Shown: positions 14,282 through 23,263, counted from the first letter of the stretch. The stretch: DNA of 30,154 nucleotides from CAZIRF01 sp964541755 (GCA_964541755.1 CAZIRF010000035.1:1-30154); one strand, 5' to 3'. Notes: generated from the sequence alone by a model not told the origin. Translations and numbers: made by a program.

Positions 14282-14860
14282 GTGGACGCGTATTACTACC
14301 TCATGGCCCAGTTGCCCGCCCTTGTCCCCGGGCGGGCACCGGTGATAGGGGCGGCAAGCTTTCTCGAGCTCTGCGAGCAGCTCCTTCCGCCGCAGGAGTA
14401 CGCTGCGCATGCTTCACTCTCATTGACTCCTCAACCCGGTCAATCCCATCCCTTCACACTTGCGGCCGCTTGGTATCGCTACGAGATATCCTTGCGTAGC
14501 CAGCTTGCGGCCCTGAGGGCCCAACGTCTTTCCCGTACAGCCCTGCCTGTTGAAGGCGAAACGGATCTTCGATCGCAGGCGGACGCACGAGCGGCAACGG
14601 GATTCGATTCGCCCCTCGAGGCCGAAATTTTTCTCATTGACCGCCGTCTGGCAGTGTTGGATGAATTGCAGGGCACGGCCTGGTTCAATCGTGATTCGGC
14701 CGCGGCCTATCTTCTCAAGACCATGTTACTCGAACGCAGGGCTCTCTTTCGCGAGGAGGAGGGCTTTTCCGAATACAAACGAATTTACGCAGCCATCATG
14801 GAACATGCGGCACTGGGCGTGCCTGCCTCATCCATCAGCTCTGGCTTGGGAGAACAATAA
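14282..14860 (+). CDS. DUF2764-like V-ATPase operon protein
   Basis: A 192-residue protein from GTG 14282, with AAGGG at 14269-14273 eight bases upstream; a TTG at 14276 overlapping the atpE stop is the alternative. It starts DAYYYLMAQLPAL and is mostly helical with no membrane segment. Proteins of this kind (DUF2764) occupy the same place between subunits E and A in spirochaetes and chlamydiae. Their role is not established. Since no separate subunit C/d gene is present, a divergent central-stalk or C-like function is a reasonable inference, not shown. The stop overlaps the atpA start in TAATG. Confidence 0.75.
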   Translation: MDAYYYLMAQLPALVPGRAPVIGAASFLELCEQLLPPQEYAAHASLSLTPQPGQSHPFTLAAAWYRYEISLRSQLAALRAQRLSRTALPVEGETDLRSQADARAATGFDSPLEAEIFLIDRRLAVLDELQGTAWFNRDSAAAYLLKTMLLERRALFREEEGFSEYKRIYAAIMEHAALGVPASSISSGLGEQ

Positions 14861-16596
14861 TGACCGGAACCAAAGGAACAGTAGTCGCCGTCAATGGCAA
14901 CATGATCGGTGTGCGCTTTGATGGTATCGTATCGATGAATGAGGTCGGCTTCGTCAAGGTTGACGAGGCCTCTCTCAAGGCGGAAGTCATCCGTATTCGC
15001 GGGGATGTCTGTCAGCTCCAGATCTTCGAGATGACCAAGGGTATCAAGGTGGGGGATCCCGTCGAGTTCTCCGGCGAAATGCTCGCCGTTCAACTGGGCC
15101 CGGGTCTTCTTGGCAAGGTCTACGACGGCCTCCAGAACCCGCTTCCCGAGCTCGCCGAACGAGCCGGCTACTTCCTTGAGCGCGGTGTCTACCTTGAACC
15201 GCTCAATCACAAGTCCCGCTGGGTCTTCACGCCGGCGGTTGAGGTCGGTGCGGTAGTGGCAGCCGGCGACAGCCTCGGTTCGGTCCCCGAGGGGGCCTTC
15301 GAACACCAGATCATGGTGCCCTTCAACATGAAAGGCTCCTGGACGGTAAAGAGCATCAAGGCCGCCGGCGAGTACGAACTCAAGGAAACCATGGCCGAGC
15401 TCGAAGACGGAAAGGGGAGCGTCGTGCCGGTAAGCATGAGCTTCACCTGGCCGGTCAAACGTGCCGTTACCTGTTACAGTGAACGCCTCAAGCCCGTCGA
15501 TCCGATGGTTACCCAAGTGCGCCTCATTGACACCTTCTTCCCGGTGGCAAAGGGCGGCACCTACTGTATCCCCGGGCCCTTCGGTGCGGGTAAAACCGTC
15601 CTCCAGCAGGTGACGAGCCGCCACGCCGATGTCGACATCGTCATTATCGCCGCCTGCGGGGAGCGCGCCGGCGAGGTCGTCGAGACCCTCAAGGAGTTCC
15701 CCGAACTCCTCGATCCCAAGACGGGGCGTTCCCTCATGGAACGCACTATCATCATCTGCAATACCAGCTCCATGCCCGTAGCGGCCCGCGAGGCATCAGT
15801 CTATACCGCGGCGAGCCTTGCCGAGTACTATCGCCAGATGGGGCTCCACGTCCTGCTCCTGGCCGACTCGACGAGCCGTTGGGCCCAGGCCATGCGCGAA
15901 ATGTCCGGCCGCCTCGAGGAGATCCCCGGCGAAGAGGCCTTCCCCGCCTACCTTGAATCGGTTATCGCCTCCTTCTACGAGCGCGGCGGTATCGTGCGCC
16001 TGCGCAACGGAAAGACCGGTTCTGTTACTATTGGCGGAACCGTCTCTCCGGCAGGCGGCAACTTCGAGGAACCGGTTACCCAGGCGACCCTCAAGGTCGT
16101 CGGGGCCTTCCACGGGCTTTCACGCGAGCGCTCCGATGCCCGCAAGTATCCGGCCATTCACCCCCTCGATTCCTGGTCCAAGTACGGCGGTATCGTCGAT
16201 CCGAAGGATGTCGCCTATGCCCACGGCTTCATGTCCCGCGGGGCGGAAGTCGAGCAGATGATGAAGGTTGTCGGTGAAGAGGGCACGAGCCTCGACGACT
16301 ATGTCATATTCCTCAAGGGCGACCTTTTGGACGCCGTATACTTCCAGCAGAACTCCTTCGACCCGGTAGATGCGGCCGTCAATCCGGACCGCCAGCGTCA
16401 CCTTTTCGCCTTCCTTTCGGGCGTCCTTCGTGCGACGCTCCGCTTCGCGAACAAGGAAGAGGCCAGAACCTGGTTCAACCGTATCCGTCAGAAGTTCCTC
16501 GATTGGAACTCCAGCGAGTGGAAGAGTGATGATTTTGCGCGTATCGAAAAGGAGCTCGGCTCGAGCATCGAAGCACAGGCAAAGGACGGGCAGTAA
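14860..16596 (+). CDS. atpA: V-type ATPase catalytic subunit A
   Basis: Catalytic subunit of the ATPase head, driving or using ion transport across the inner membrane. The 578 residues match the usual length. Walker A is GPFGAGKT (239-246), preceded by the long non-homologous region typical of A subunits (about 120-185). Walker B and the arginine-finger region follow in ACGERAGEVVETL, LLLADSTSRWAQA and MSGRLEEIPGEEAFPAYLES. The C-terminus has HPLDSWSKYGG and a helical end. Start ATG 14860 overlaps the upstream stop. The high use of C-ending codons is typical of the whole V-ATPase A/B block, implying strong expression. Confidence 0.98.
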   Translation: MTGTKGTVVAVNGNMIGVRFDGIVSMNEVGFVKVDEASLKAEVIRIRGDVCQLQIFEMTKGIKVGDPVEFSGEMLAVQLGPGLLGKVYDGLQNPLPELAERAGYFLERGVYLEPLNHKSRWVFTPAVEVGAVVAAGDSLGSVPEGAFEHQIMVPFNMKGSWTVKSIKAAGEYELKETMAELEDGKGSVVPVSMSFTWPVKRAVTCYSERLKPVDPMVTQVRLIDTFFPVAKGGTYCIPGPFGAGKTVLQQVTSRHADVDIVIIAACGERAGEVVETLKEFPELLDPKTGRSLMERTIIICNTSSMPVAAREASVYTAASLAEYYRQMGLHVLLLADSTSRWAQAMREMSGRLEEIPGEEAFPAYLESVIASFYERGGIVRLRNGKTGSVTIGGTVSPAGGNFEEPVTQATLKVVGAFHGLSRERSDARKYPAIHPLDSWSKYGGIVDPKDVAYAHGFMSRGAEVEQMMKVVGEEGTSLDDYVIFLKGDLLDAVYFQQNSFDPVDAAVNPDRQRHLFAFLSGVLRATLRFANKEEARTWFNRIRQKFLDWNSSEWKSDDFARIEKELGSSIEAQAKDGQ

Positions 16597-16599
16597 ACG

Positions 16600-17898
16600 A
16601 TGAAAAAGGTCTACAACAAGATAGAATCCATCACCGGCAACGTCATTACGGTCAAGGCTAATGGGGTGCGCTACGGCGAACTGGCACAGATCAAGACGAC
16701 CTACGGAACGAGTCTCGCGGAGGTTATCCGTCTGGATGGCGATACGGTCGCCCTGCAGGTTTTCTCGGGCGGGCGCGGTGTTTCCACCGGCGACGAACTC
16801 TCCTTTTTGGGGCGTTCGATGCGGGTTTCCTTCAGCGAAAACCTCCTGGGGCGGGTATTCACCGGCTCGGGAGCTCCCCGCGACAGGGGGCCGGAACTCG
16901 ACGAGAACCCCATCCCCATAGGCGGGCCCTCGGTCAATCCCGCGCAGCGTATCATCCCCCGCCGAATGATCCGCACGGGTATTCCCATGATCGACCTCTT
17001 CAATACCCTTGTCGTTTCGCAGAAGCTCCCCATCTTCTCGGTCTCCGGCGAGCCGTACAACGAGCTCCTCGCCCGCATTGCCATGCAGGCAGAGGTTGAC
17101 GTCATCGTCCTTGGCGGTATGGGCCTCAAGTACGACGACTACCTCTTCTTCAAGGACACCCTCGAGGGCGGCGGCGCCCTGTCTCGTACAACCATGTTCA
17201 TCCATACCGCCAGCGACCCTGTCGTAGAATGTCTCATGGTGCCCGACATGGCCCTCGCCGTTGCCGAGCAGTTTGCCCTCCAGGGCAAGGACGTCCTCGT
17301 TCTGTTGACCGACATGACCAACTTCGCCGATGCAATGAAGGAAATCGCCATTACCCAGGAGCAGGTTCCCTCGAACCGCGGCTATCCCGGCGATCTTTAT
17401 TCGCAGCTCGCGAGCCGGTATGAAAAGGCCGTTGACTTCGATACCGCCGGTTCCATCACCATACTTGGGGTTACGACCATGCCCGGCGACGACGTTACCC
17501 ACCCGGTACCGGACAACACCGGCTACATTACCGAGGGCCAGTACTACCTCAAGAACGGGCGCATCGAACCCTTCGGTTCCCTCTCGCGCCTTAAACAGCA
17601 GGTCAACGGCAAGACGCGTCCCGATCACCGCGCCCTCATGGACGGCATGATCAAGATCTATGCCGCATACAAGGATACCCTTGAAAAGAAGGCCATGGGC
17701 TTCATGATGTCCGACTGGGACCAGAAGCTCCTCAAGTATGGGGCCCTCTTCGAGAAGGAGATGATGGACCTTTCGGTGAACATTCCGCTTGAAAAGGCCC
17801 TCGACCTTGGCTGGGAGATCCTTGCAGCCTGTTTCAGCAAGGAAGAGACGGGGCTCAAGTCCGAGCTCGTGGAGCAGTTCTGGCCCAAGAAAGCGTGA
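16600..17898 (+). CDS. atpB: V-type ATPase non-catalytic subunit B
   Basis: Regulatory subunit alternating with A in the head. The 432 residues lack a P-loop; at its place is SVSGEPYNELLARIAMQA (about 147-164). Other family features are NPAQRIIPRRMIRTGIPMIDLFNTL (nt 16936-17010), VLLTDMTNFADAMKEI, and the SNRGYPGDLYSQLASRYE segment that carries residues completing the catalytic sites, then GSITILGVTTMPGDDVTHPVPDNTGYITEGQYYL. The ATG lies 3 bp after atpA. Interpretation is straightforward from the pattern. Confidence 0.98.
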   Translation: MKKVYNKIESITGNVITVKANGVRYGELAQIKTTYGTSLAEVIRLDGDTVALQVFSGGRGVSTGDELSFLGRSMRVSFSENLLGRVFTGSGAPRDRGPELDENPIPIGGPSVNPAQRIIPRRMIRTGIPMIDLFNTLVVSQKLPIFSVSGEPYNELLARIAMQAEVDVIVLGGMGLKYDDYLFFKDTLEGGGALSRTTMFIHTASDPVVECLMVPDMALAVAEQFALQGKDVLVLLTDMTNFADAMKEIAITQEQVPSNRGYPGDLYSQLASRYEKAVDFDTAGSITILGVTTMPGDDVTHPVPDNTGYITEGQYYLKNGRIEPFGSLSRLKQQVNGKTRPDHRALMDGMIKIYAAYKDTLEKKAMGFMMSDWDQKLLKYGALFEKEMMDLSVNIPLEKALDLGWEILAACFSKEETGLKSELVEQFWPKKA

Positions 17899-17905
17899 GG
17901 CAGGT

Positions 17906-18508
17906 ATGGCCAAGATCAAACTGACAAAGAACGAGCTCAAGAAGCAGAAGGATCAGCTGAAGATGTTTCAGCGCTATCTGCCCACGCTCGTTCTCAAGAA
18001 ACAGCAGCTTCAAAGCGAGATTCGCCAGACCGAACAGCGCGTGCGGGATCTCTCGCGCCGCAAGGATGAACTCGACAGCCTCTTTCGCGCCTGGATTGCC
18101 GTCTTCGGCGAAACCGGTATATTCACCCCGGATCTCCTTTCGGTGGATTCGCTCGATATTGGCAAGGGCAACATCGCCGGCGTCGAAATACCCGTATTCA
18201 ACGGGGCGTCCATTTCCATGGCAGATATTGACCTTTACAATACGCCGCCCTGGCTCGACCTTGCCGCGAGCAAATTGCGCGAAGTCATGCTCGTCGACCT
18301 CGAAATCGATATTGTCGAAAAGCAACGGCAGGCCCTTGAACGGGAACTGCGGGTGACAACACAGCGCGTCAACCTTTTCGAGAAGGTCAAGATTCCCGAA
18401 TCAAAGGCCAACATCAAGAAGATTCGCGTCTACCTGGGCGACGAGCAGACAGCTGCGGTCGTTCGCGGCAAGATCGCCAAGCGGGGAATGGAGAAGGTAG
18501 CTCAATGA
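17906..18508 (+). CDS. atpD: V-type ATPase central-stalk subunit D
   Basis: A 200-residue rotor shaft protein that turns inside the A/B head. It is a long helical hairpin: N-terminal helix with KLTKNELKKQKDQLKMFQRYLPTL, and a C-terminal helix ending in KKIRVYLGDEQTAAVVRGKIAK, as in other D subunits, with a short globular central part (about 55-130). The ATG at 17906 is 7 bp after atpB. The stop overlaps the atpI start in ATGA, so translation is coupled. Confidence 0.93.
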   Translation: MAKIKLTKNELKKQKDQLKMFQRYLPTLVLKKQQLQSEIRQTEQRVRDLSRRKDELDSLFRAWIAVFGETGIFTPDLLSVDSLDIGKGNIAGVEIPVFNGASISMADIDLYNTPPWLDLAASKLREVMLVDLEIDIVEKQRQALERELRVTTQRVNLFEKVKIPESKANIKKIRVYLGDEQTAAVVRGKIAKRGMEKVAQ

Positions 18509-20400
18509 TAGTACCGATGAAGAAGGTCACCCTCGTGGTGATGGACAGGGAACGGGAAACTGCTCTGGAACGCCTTCGGGAAGTGGGAGTCGTTCACCTC
18601 GCAAAGAAGCAGGTCTCTTCTCCCGTACTTGAAAAGCTCATGGAGGAGCGTTCCCGGCTTCTCTTGGCAGATGCCCTCTTGCGCACGGCCGCTGCGGATG
18701 CAGCCAAAAAAGGGACTGTCGCCGCCGAGACCCCCAGTGCAGATCCTGCCGGAGAGGCTTTGAGAATCCAAGAGGAAATCAAGTCCCTCCAAGACGCGAA
18801 CGCCGCCGATTTGCGGGAAATATCCCGCCTTGAAGCGTGGGGGGATGTAGCGGAAGAAAGCCTGAAAGAACTACGCGACACCGGTGTCGATCTTGTAGCT
18901 TACGAATTGTCGTTGAGGGATTATCAGCGCATTGGCGATGAGGCAAAGCTCCTTCTTGTTTCCCGTAACAAGACTACTGTTCGAGTCCTGTCTGTTGGGG
19001 CGCCCATCACCGATTCCGCCGTACTCCCCGGCCTTCAAGCTTTTGTGTTTTCATCGCGCACCGTATCTGCCATATCAGAAGATATAAGTGATCGTACCGA
19101 GCTCCTTGACCAAAAACAGGAGGCATTACGCAGCCTCTCGTTTGAGCGTAAACGAGTGGAAAATCTTTTGGCAGAAATCGATGCGCAAATCGAGTTTGAG
19201 ACTGCCCGATCGGGGATGGAGACACTCGAAGACGTCCCGTCCGGGACTGGCATAGCCTGGCTCCGGGGTTTTGTCCCGGACAGCGAGGCCGGACATGTCA
19301 AGAGGGCAGCCCTTGAGGAGTCTTGGGCCCTTATTATTGATGATGTTACAGAAGATGATCGGGTGCCGACAAAGCTCAAAAACGGGCTCTTCGGACGACT
19401 TGCAAACCCGATTTTCAGTTTTTTGGGGACGGTCCCGGGGTATCGCGAGTTCGATATCAGCGTATCCTTCCTCTTTTTCTTCATCATTTTCTTTGCCATG
19501 ATCTTTGGCGATGCCGGCTACGGCAGCCTTATGCTCTTTGGCAGCCTCCTCTTTACTGTACGCTATCTTCTAACGAAAAAGCGTTTTCACGAAAATTTCT
19601 TGCTCTTGTATCTCTTGTCCGGGGCTACCATCATCTGGGGCGCAATTAACGGGAATTGGTTCGGTATTGCCCCTGAACTCCTTCCTTCCGGCCTCAAGAT
19701 TCTAATGATAGCTCCGTTCAGCAAACCTGCGGGGATGGACCCGGTTGCGGCAGAACAGTTTGTACAGCAGAACGTCATGCACCTGTGTTTCATTATTGGT
19801 ATAATACAGTTTACGCTGGCGCACTTGAAAAACGTCAAACGCCTCTTTCCTTCACCGGTTTTCATGTCGCAGTTGGGTTGGCTCTCGATGGTTATCGGGC
19901 TGTACTATATAGTTCTCAATCTGGTTATTGGGGCAGACAAGCACCCGATTCCTGTCTTTGCTTTCTGGATGATTGGCGCAGGTCTTGGCGTCTACTTCGT
20001 TTTCTGCGAGCAGAAGGGGGGCAACTTCTTTGCCAATATTGGCAAGGGCTTCGCCAACTTCCTTCCAACCTTTCTCAATGCGGTGGGCAGTTTCTCCGAC
20101 ATAATCAGCTATATTCGTCTCTTTGCCGTCGGGTTGGCCGGGCTCTCGATATCACAGGCGTTCAACGACATGGCTTTGGGTATGCCGGGCATTATTCTTC
20201 AAATAGTTGCAGGATCACTGATACTTGTCTTGGGGCATGGACTCAACATGATCATGAACGTGTTGTCTGTACTCGTTCATGGAGTGCGTCTCAACATTCT
20301 CGAGTACTCGGTCAATCATATTGGCATGGAGTGGTCGGGTTTCGCATACAAACCCTTTGCGAGCCGCTCGGTAGAGACGGTGGAAGAAGAGCAAGGGTAA
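18505..20400 (+). CDS. atpI: V-type ATPase membrane subunit I (a)
   Basis: Stator membrane subunit carrying the ion half-channels. The 631 residues have a soluble N-terminal half with coiled coils (about 20-115 and 195-235) and a membrane half starting near 310 with several hydrophobic helices, including FFFIIFFAMIFGDAGYG and SYIRLFAVGLAGLSI. The essential arginine for ion transfer in the last helix is Arg595 in VHGVRLNILEY. The ATG overlaps the atpD stop. The length and order match bacterial I subunits. The 65-bp gap that follows holds repeats ahead of atpK. Confidence 0.96.
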   Translation: MIVPMKKVTLVVMDRERETALERLREVGVVHLAKKQVSSPVLEKLMEERSRLLLADALLRTAAADAAKKGTVAAETPSADPAGEALRIQEEIKSLQDANAADLREISRLEAWGDVAEESLKELRDTGVDLVAYELSLRDYQRIGDEAKLLLVSRNKTTVRVLSVGAPITDSAVLPGLQAFVFSSRTVSAISEDISDRTELLDQKQEALRSLSFERKRVENLLAEIDAQIEFETARSGMETLEDVPSGTGIAWLRGFVPDSEAGHVKRAALEESWALIIDDVTEDDRVPTKLKNGLFGRLANPIFSFLGTVPGYREFDISVSFLFFFIIFFAMIFGDAGYGSLMLFGSLLFTVRYLLTKKRFHENFLLLYLLSGATIIWGAINGNWFGIAPELLPSGLKILMIAPFSKPAGMDPVAAEQFVQQNVMHLCFIIGIIQFTLAHLKNVKRLFPSPVFMSQLGWLSMVIGLYYIVLNLVIGADKHPIPVFAFWMIGAGLGVYFVFCEQKGGNFFANIGKGFANFLPTFLNAVGSFSDIISYIRLFAVGLAGLSISQAFNDMALGMPGIILQIVAGSLILVLGHGLNMIMNVLSVLVHGVRLNILEYSVNHIGMEWSGFAYKPFASRSVETVEEEQG

Positions 20401-20403
20401 TGG

Positions 20404-20441
20404 TTCAATCAAAGACATGTCTGGTGACATGTTTCAATCAA
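20404..20441 (+). repeat. Short direct and inverted repeats between atpI and atpK
   Basis: TTCAATCAA occurs at 20404-20412 and 20433-20441, and GACATGT at 20414-20420 and 20426-20432. The palindromic ACATGT cores allow a small hairpin. The element fills most of the only gene-free gap inside the V-ATPase operon, directly before the AAGGAG of atpK. Confidence 0.55.
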
Positions 20442-20465
20442 TAACGGGTTAACAAGGAGTTTGAT

Positions 20466-20900
20466 ATGGGTATTGGAATGATTGGCATTGCTGCGTGTCT
20501 GGGGCTTGCCGCCCTTGGGTCTGCTCTTGGCGTCGGTACTTCAGGCATGTCCGCTATTGGTGCCTGGAAAAAGTGTTACATTCAGAACAAGGCCTCGCCC
20601 TTCCTTTTGGTCGTCTTTGCCGGTGCGCCCCTTACACAGACCATCTATGGTCTCATTCTCATGCTCATGCTTGCCGGTAATGCCGGGCTCAGCGAGATTG
20701 CCAAGCTCGCCATTGGTACCTTTGCGGGTCTTTCAATGGGGGCTTCTGCACTCTATCAGGGTAAATGTGGTGCCGCTGCTTCCGATGCCTTTGGTGAAAC
20801 CGGACAGGGCTTTACCAACTACCTGCTCGTCGTCGGTCTTGTCGAGACAGTTGCCCTCTTTGTGATGGTTTTCTCCATCCTCCTTATCGGGCGCTTCTGA
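20466..20900 (+). CDS. atpK: V-type ATPase proteolipid subunit K (c ring)
   Basis: A 144-residue, four-helix proteolipid forming the rotating ion ring. Two helical hairpins (about 4-25 with 45-70, and 80-100 with 118-141) show the internal duplication of V-type c subunits. The ion-binding carboxylate is Glu127 in VGLVETVALF. The matching spot of the first hairpin is Gln58 in PLTQTIYG, so one carboxylate per four helices. Thr57, Gln58, Gln98 (YQGK) and Glu127 correspond to Thr64, Gln65, Gln110 and Glu139, the sodium ligands of Enterococcus hirae NtpK; the fifth, Leu61, is replaced by Ala. AAGGAG at 20454-20459 sets the start. Last gene of the operon before its terminator. Confidence 0.96.
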   Translation: MGIGMIGIAACLGLAALGSALGVGTSGMSAIGAWKKCYIQNKASPFLLVVFAGAPLTQTIYGLILMLMLAGNAGLSEIAKLAIGTFAGLSMGASALYQGKCGAAASDAFGETGQGFTNYLLVVGLVETVALFVMVFSILLIGRF

Positions 20901-20971
20901 TTTCGATTTGCATGACTTGTTTGGCTGGATGTCTGTTTCATACACGCATCTGCCGCCACATGTTTTTTTGT

Positions 20972-20999
20972 AAGGGGGGCCTTCGGGCCCTCTTTTTAT
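20972..20999 (+). terminator. Terminator of the V-ATPase operon
   Basis: A stem of about 10 bp (20972-20981 with 20986-20995, two G-T pairs) closes a TTCG tetraloop through a C-G pair, an extra-stable arrangement, and runs into a T-run. It lies 72 bp after the atpK stop. Confidence 0.85.
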
Positions 21000-21032
21000 T
21001 TGCGCCATCTATGCGATACACTCATATTCACC

Positions 21033-22151
21033 ATGAAAACAGCACTCCCGCCTACTACCGTCAAGATTGGCGGTTTTGAACATGTATCGTCGGTCCTCGT
21101 TGGGGGCGGACACCCCGTCGCCATCCAGACCATGTGGAAGGATTCCCTGTCCAAAGAGTCTCTGGAAGGAGATTCCGGTAAGGTCATCGTCGAGCGAATA
21201 GAGCGACTGTCGCGTATGGGCTGCCGTATCCTGCGCTTTGCGGTGCCAAACCTCGAGGCGGCCGATACCCTGGGTGAATTGTCGCGCCGAACCGCGATGC
21301 CACTCGTGGCGGATATTCACTTTGACTACCGTATAGCCCTTCGCTGCCTTGACTATCCGATTGCGAAAATCCGGATAAACCCGGGTAACATCGGTTCGCG
21401 GGAAAAGGCAAAGGCCGTCATGGACTTGGCTGCCGAGCGTGGAAGGCCTATCAGAATAGGTATAAATGCAGGAAGCCTTCCCAAAGACTTGGCACAGGAA
21501 GTAGACGATGGCTCCCTGACGCGGGCCGAAGCCCTTGTATCCTCGGCAGAGCGTGAGCTCGCTTGGTGCGATGACGAAGGATTCAAGGATGTCCTTCTTT
21601 CGATGAAGGCCTCCGATATTGTCGAGACCCTTGCCGCCAACAGGCTCATCGCCGGCAAGCGACCCATTCCCCTTCACTTGGGGGTTACGGAAGCAGGCCC
21701 CCTTATCCCCGGTATTGTTCGCAACGCCGTTGCCATGACGACGCTCCTTTTGGAAGGAATTGGTTCAACCATACGGGTCTCACTCTCCGATACTATGGAA
21801 AGCGAGGTAATGGCAGCGCGCGAAATTCTCGCCGCCGTTACAGAGCTTCGCGGGGAATCCGCGGCCGGCAAAGGCGTGACGATTGTGTCCTGCCCGCGCT
21901 GTGGCCGCAACAGCTTCGATACCCACACCTTTGCCCAGCGCTGGCAGGAACGCCTCTATGCGATGGACAAGGATATTACCGTCGCCTTCATGGGCTGTGC
22001 GGTAAATGGCCCCGGCGAGGCCCGGCACGCAGACTTGGGTATTACCGGTATGGGCGACAAGGTCTTGATTTTTGCCCATGGAGAGGTTGTACGAACCGTT
22101 GAACATTCCAAGGCCGATCAAGCCTTTGAAGAGGAGTTGGCAAAACTGTGA
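21033..22151 (+). CDS. ispG: IspG, HMB-PP synthase
   Basis: (E)-4-hydroxy-3-methylbut-2-enyl-diphosphate synthase, the penultimate step of the non-mevalonate (MEP) isoprenoid pathway, a [4Fe-4S] enzyme of the cytoplasm. The 372 residues equal the E. coli short form without the plant-type insert. The N-terminal barrel has VADIHFDYRIAL (92-103) and IRINPGN (113-119). Cluster ligands are Cys287 and Cys290 in CPRCGRNSFD, Cys322 in GCAVNGPGE and Glu329. The ATG at 21033 begins the typical MKT..P..TVKIGG start but has no Shine-Dalgarno sequence and lies only about 35 bases after the preceding terminator. The stop overlaps the GTG of the next gene in GTGA. Confidence 0.96.
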   Translation: MKTALPPTTVKIGGFEHVSSVLVGGGHPVAIQTMWKDSLSKESLEGDSGKVIVERIERLSRMGCRILRFAVPNLEAADTLGELSRRTAMPLVADIHFDYRIALRCLDYPIAKIRINPGNIGSREKAKAVMDLAAERGRPIRIGINAGSLPKDLAQEVDDGSLTRAEALVSSAERELAWCDDEGFKDVLLSMKASDIVETLAANRLIAGKRPIPLHLGVTEAGPLIPGIVRNAVAMTTLLLEGIGSTIRVSLSDTMESEVMAAREILAAVTELRGESAAGKGVTIVSCPRCGRNSFDTHTFAQRWQERLYAMDKDITVAFMGCAVNGPGEARHADLGITGMGDKVLIFAHGEVVRTVEHSKADQAFEEELAKL

Positions 22152-23263
22152 AAAAAGCGCTTTTAGCTCTTTCCATTCTGCTCGTTTCATTCGGCATGAA
22201 CCTGCCGGCCCTGCCCGGCACCGGGGCCGTCGAGGAACGCTGGTGGTACATGCTGGAAAAGGGCAAGCGCTTTCACCGGGAAGGGGAGTTGGGCAATGCC
22301 CTCGTCCTCTTCGAGGATGCCATTCGAACTCGCCAGGATTACTATACCCGCCTTTACCAACAGCTCGTGGAAGCACTCTCCCTGCCAGAATTACGCAGGT
22401 ATGGGGATGATTTATCCTTGGTCATCGCTGAATTGCGCGAGAGAAGCTTGTTGGATGCACTTCGAGCAATCGACGAGACTGTTCGTTCTGTCGACGATTC
22501 GAAATTGGGTAATTCGGTAAATCTTTTGCTTGAAAAGCTCAAAAATTTGGCATTTTATCCCGAGGCTGAATACCAGGCCGGGCGTGTTTTGGCGGCCGAA
22601 GGAGAGTATGTTCTTGCCCTCAAGCGATTCGAATCGGCTCTGGATAAGGGGGCTTCTCTACTCAGCGAAGAGGAACGGCGCAGTGTTCTCTACGCAACTG
22701 CCGGGCTGTATATGGCTATGGGCGATCATGTAGCCGAAGAGGCAACCCTTCTTGCAATACTCGCAGAAGACAATCAGTATGCATCTTTTTCCGATCCTTT
22801 CATTCGACAGTCTCTGCTAAAAAATGCCTCCAGGGAGAAGGGCCTTGACCATGTTCTTGCCCTCTACCGCTATCCGGCCCCCGGTTTTTTTGAAGCGCAT
22901 GAACGGCTCATGCAATTTTATGTCAGTAGCAGACGCTGGGAACGTGCGCGGGATCATGCGCTTTTTGCCGTCCTCATAGCCTCCACAACACTTATTGAAG
23001 AGCTATCCTGGCTCAATGGTTCCTGGCAATTTTCAAGTCTGGAGGAGGCCTGTGCCCTCGCGGAGAAAAATTGGTCACTGGCAGAATTTATCGATTCATC
23101 GTCACTGTATAAAAACATATATTGGATGGGGGTAAGTGCCTGGTACTCGGACCAACGGAGCTTGGCTCAATGGGCCTGGCGTTTTGTATCCGGGATAAAG
23201 AATGCCGGTGAATGGCGAACGCGGGCACTTCGACAATTGCATGAGCCCTTTGAAGACTGGTAA
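22148..23263 (+). CDS. Exported TPR-like protein of unknown function
   Basis: A 371-residue protein starting with GTG 22148 in a 4-bp overlap with ispG; GAGGAG at 22132-22137 is a good ribosome site. The first 24 residues (MKKALLALSILLVSFGMNLPA) form a signal peptide without a lipobox. The rest is helical, with TPR-like pairs such as GKRFHREGELGNALVLFEDAI (about 39-59) and GRVLAAEGEYVLALKRFESAL (about 145-165), and a looser C-terminal part rich in Trp and Tyr. It is expected in the periplasm. Its coupling to ispG is probably transcriptional only. A homologous arrangement (gcpE followed by a hypothetical gene) occurs in Treponema pallidum as far as I recall. Confidence 0.82.
   Translation: MKKALLALSILLVSFGMNLPALPGTGAVEERWWYMLEKGKRFHREGELGNALVLFEDAIRTRQDYYTRLYQQLVEALSLPELRRYGDDLSLVIAELRERSLLDALRAIDETVRSVDDSKLGNSVNLLLEKLKNLAFYPEAEYQAGRVLAAEGEYVLALKRFESALDKGASLLSEEERRSVLYATAGLYMAMGDHVAEEATLLAILAEDNQYASFSDPFIRQSLLKNASREKGLDHVLALYRYPAPGFFEAHERLMQFYVSSRRWERARDHALFAVLIASTTLIEELSWLNGSWQFSSLEEACALAEKNWSLAEFIDSSSLYKNIYWMGVSAWYSDQRSLAQWAWRFVSGIKNAGEWRTRALRQLHEPFEDW

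Noticed and set aside
16120..17940. 606-residue open frame on the minus strand across atpA, atpB and atpD
   Set aside because: It is fully antisense to three certain ATPase genes; strong codon bias in GC-rich genes leaves few stops in the opposite frame. No domain or plausible start context.
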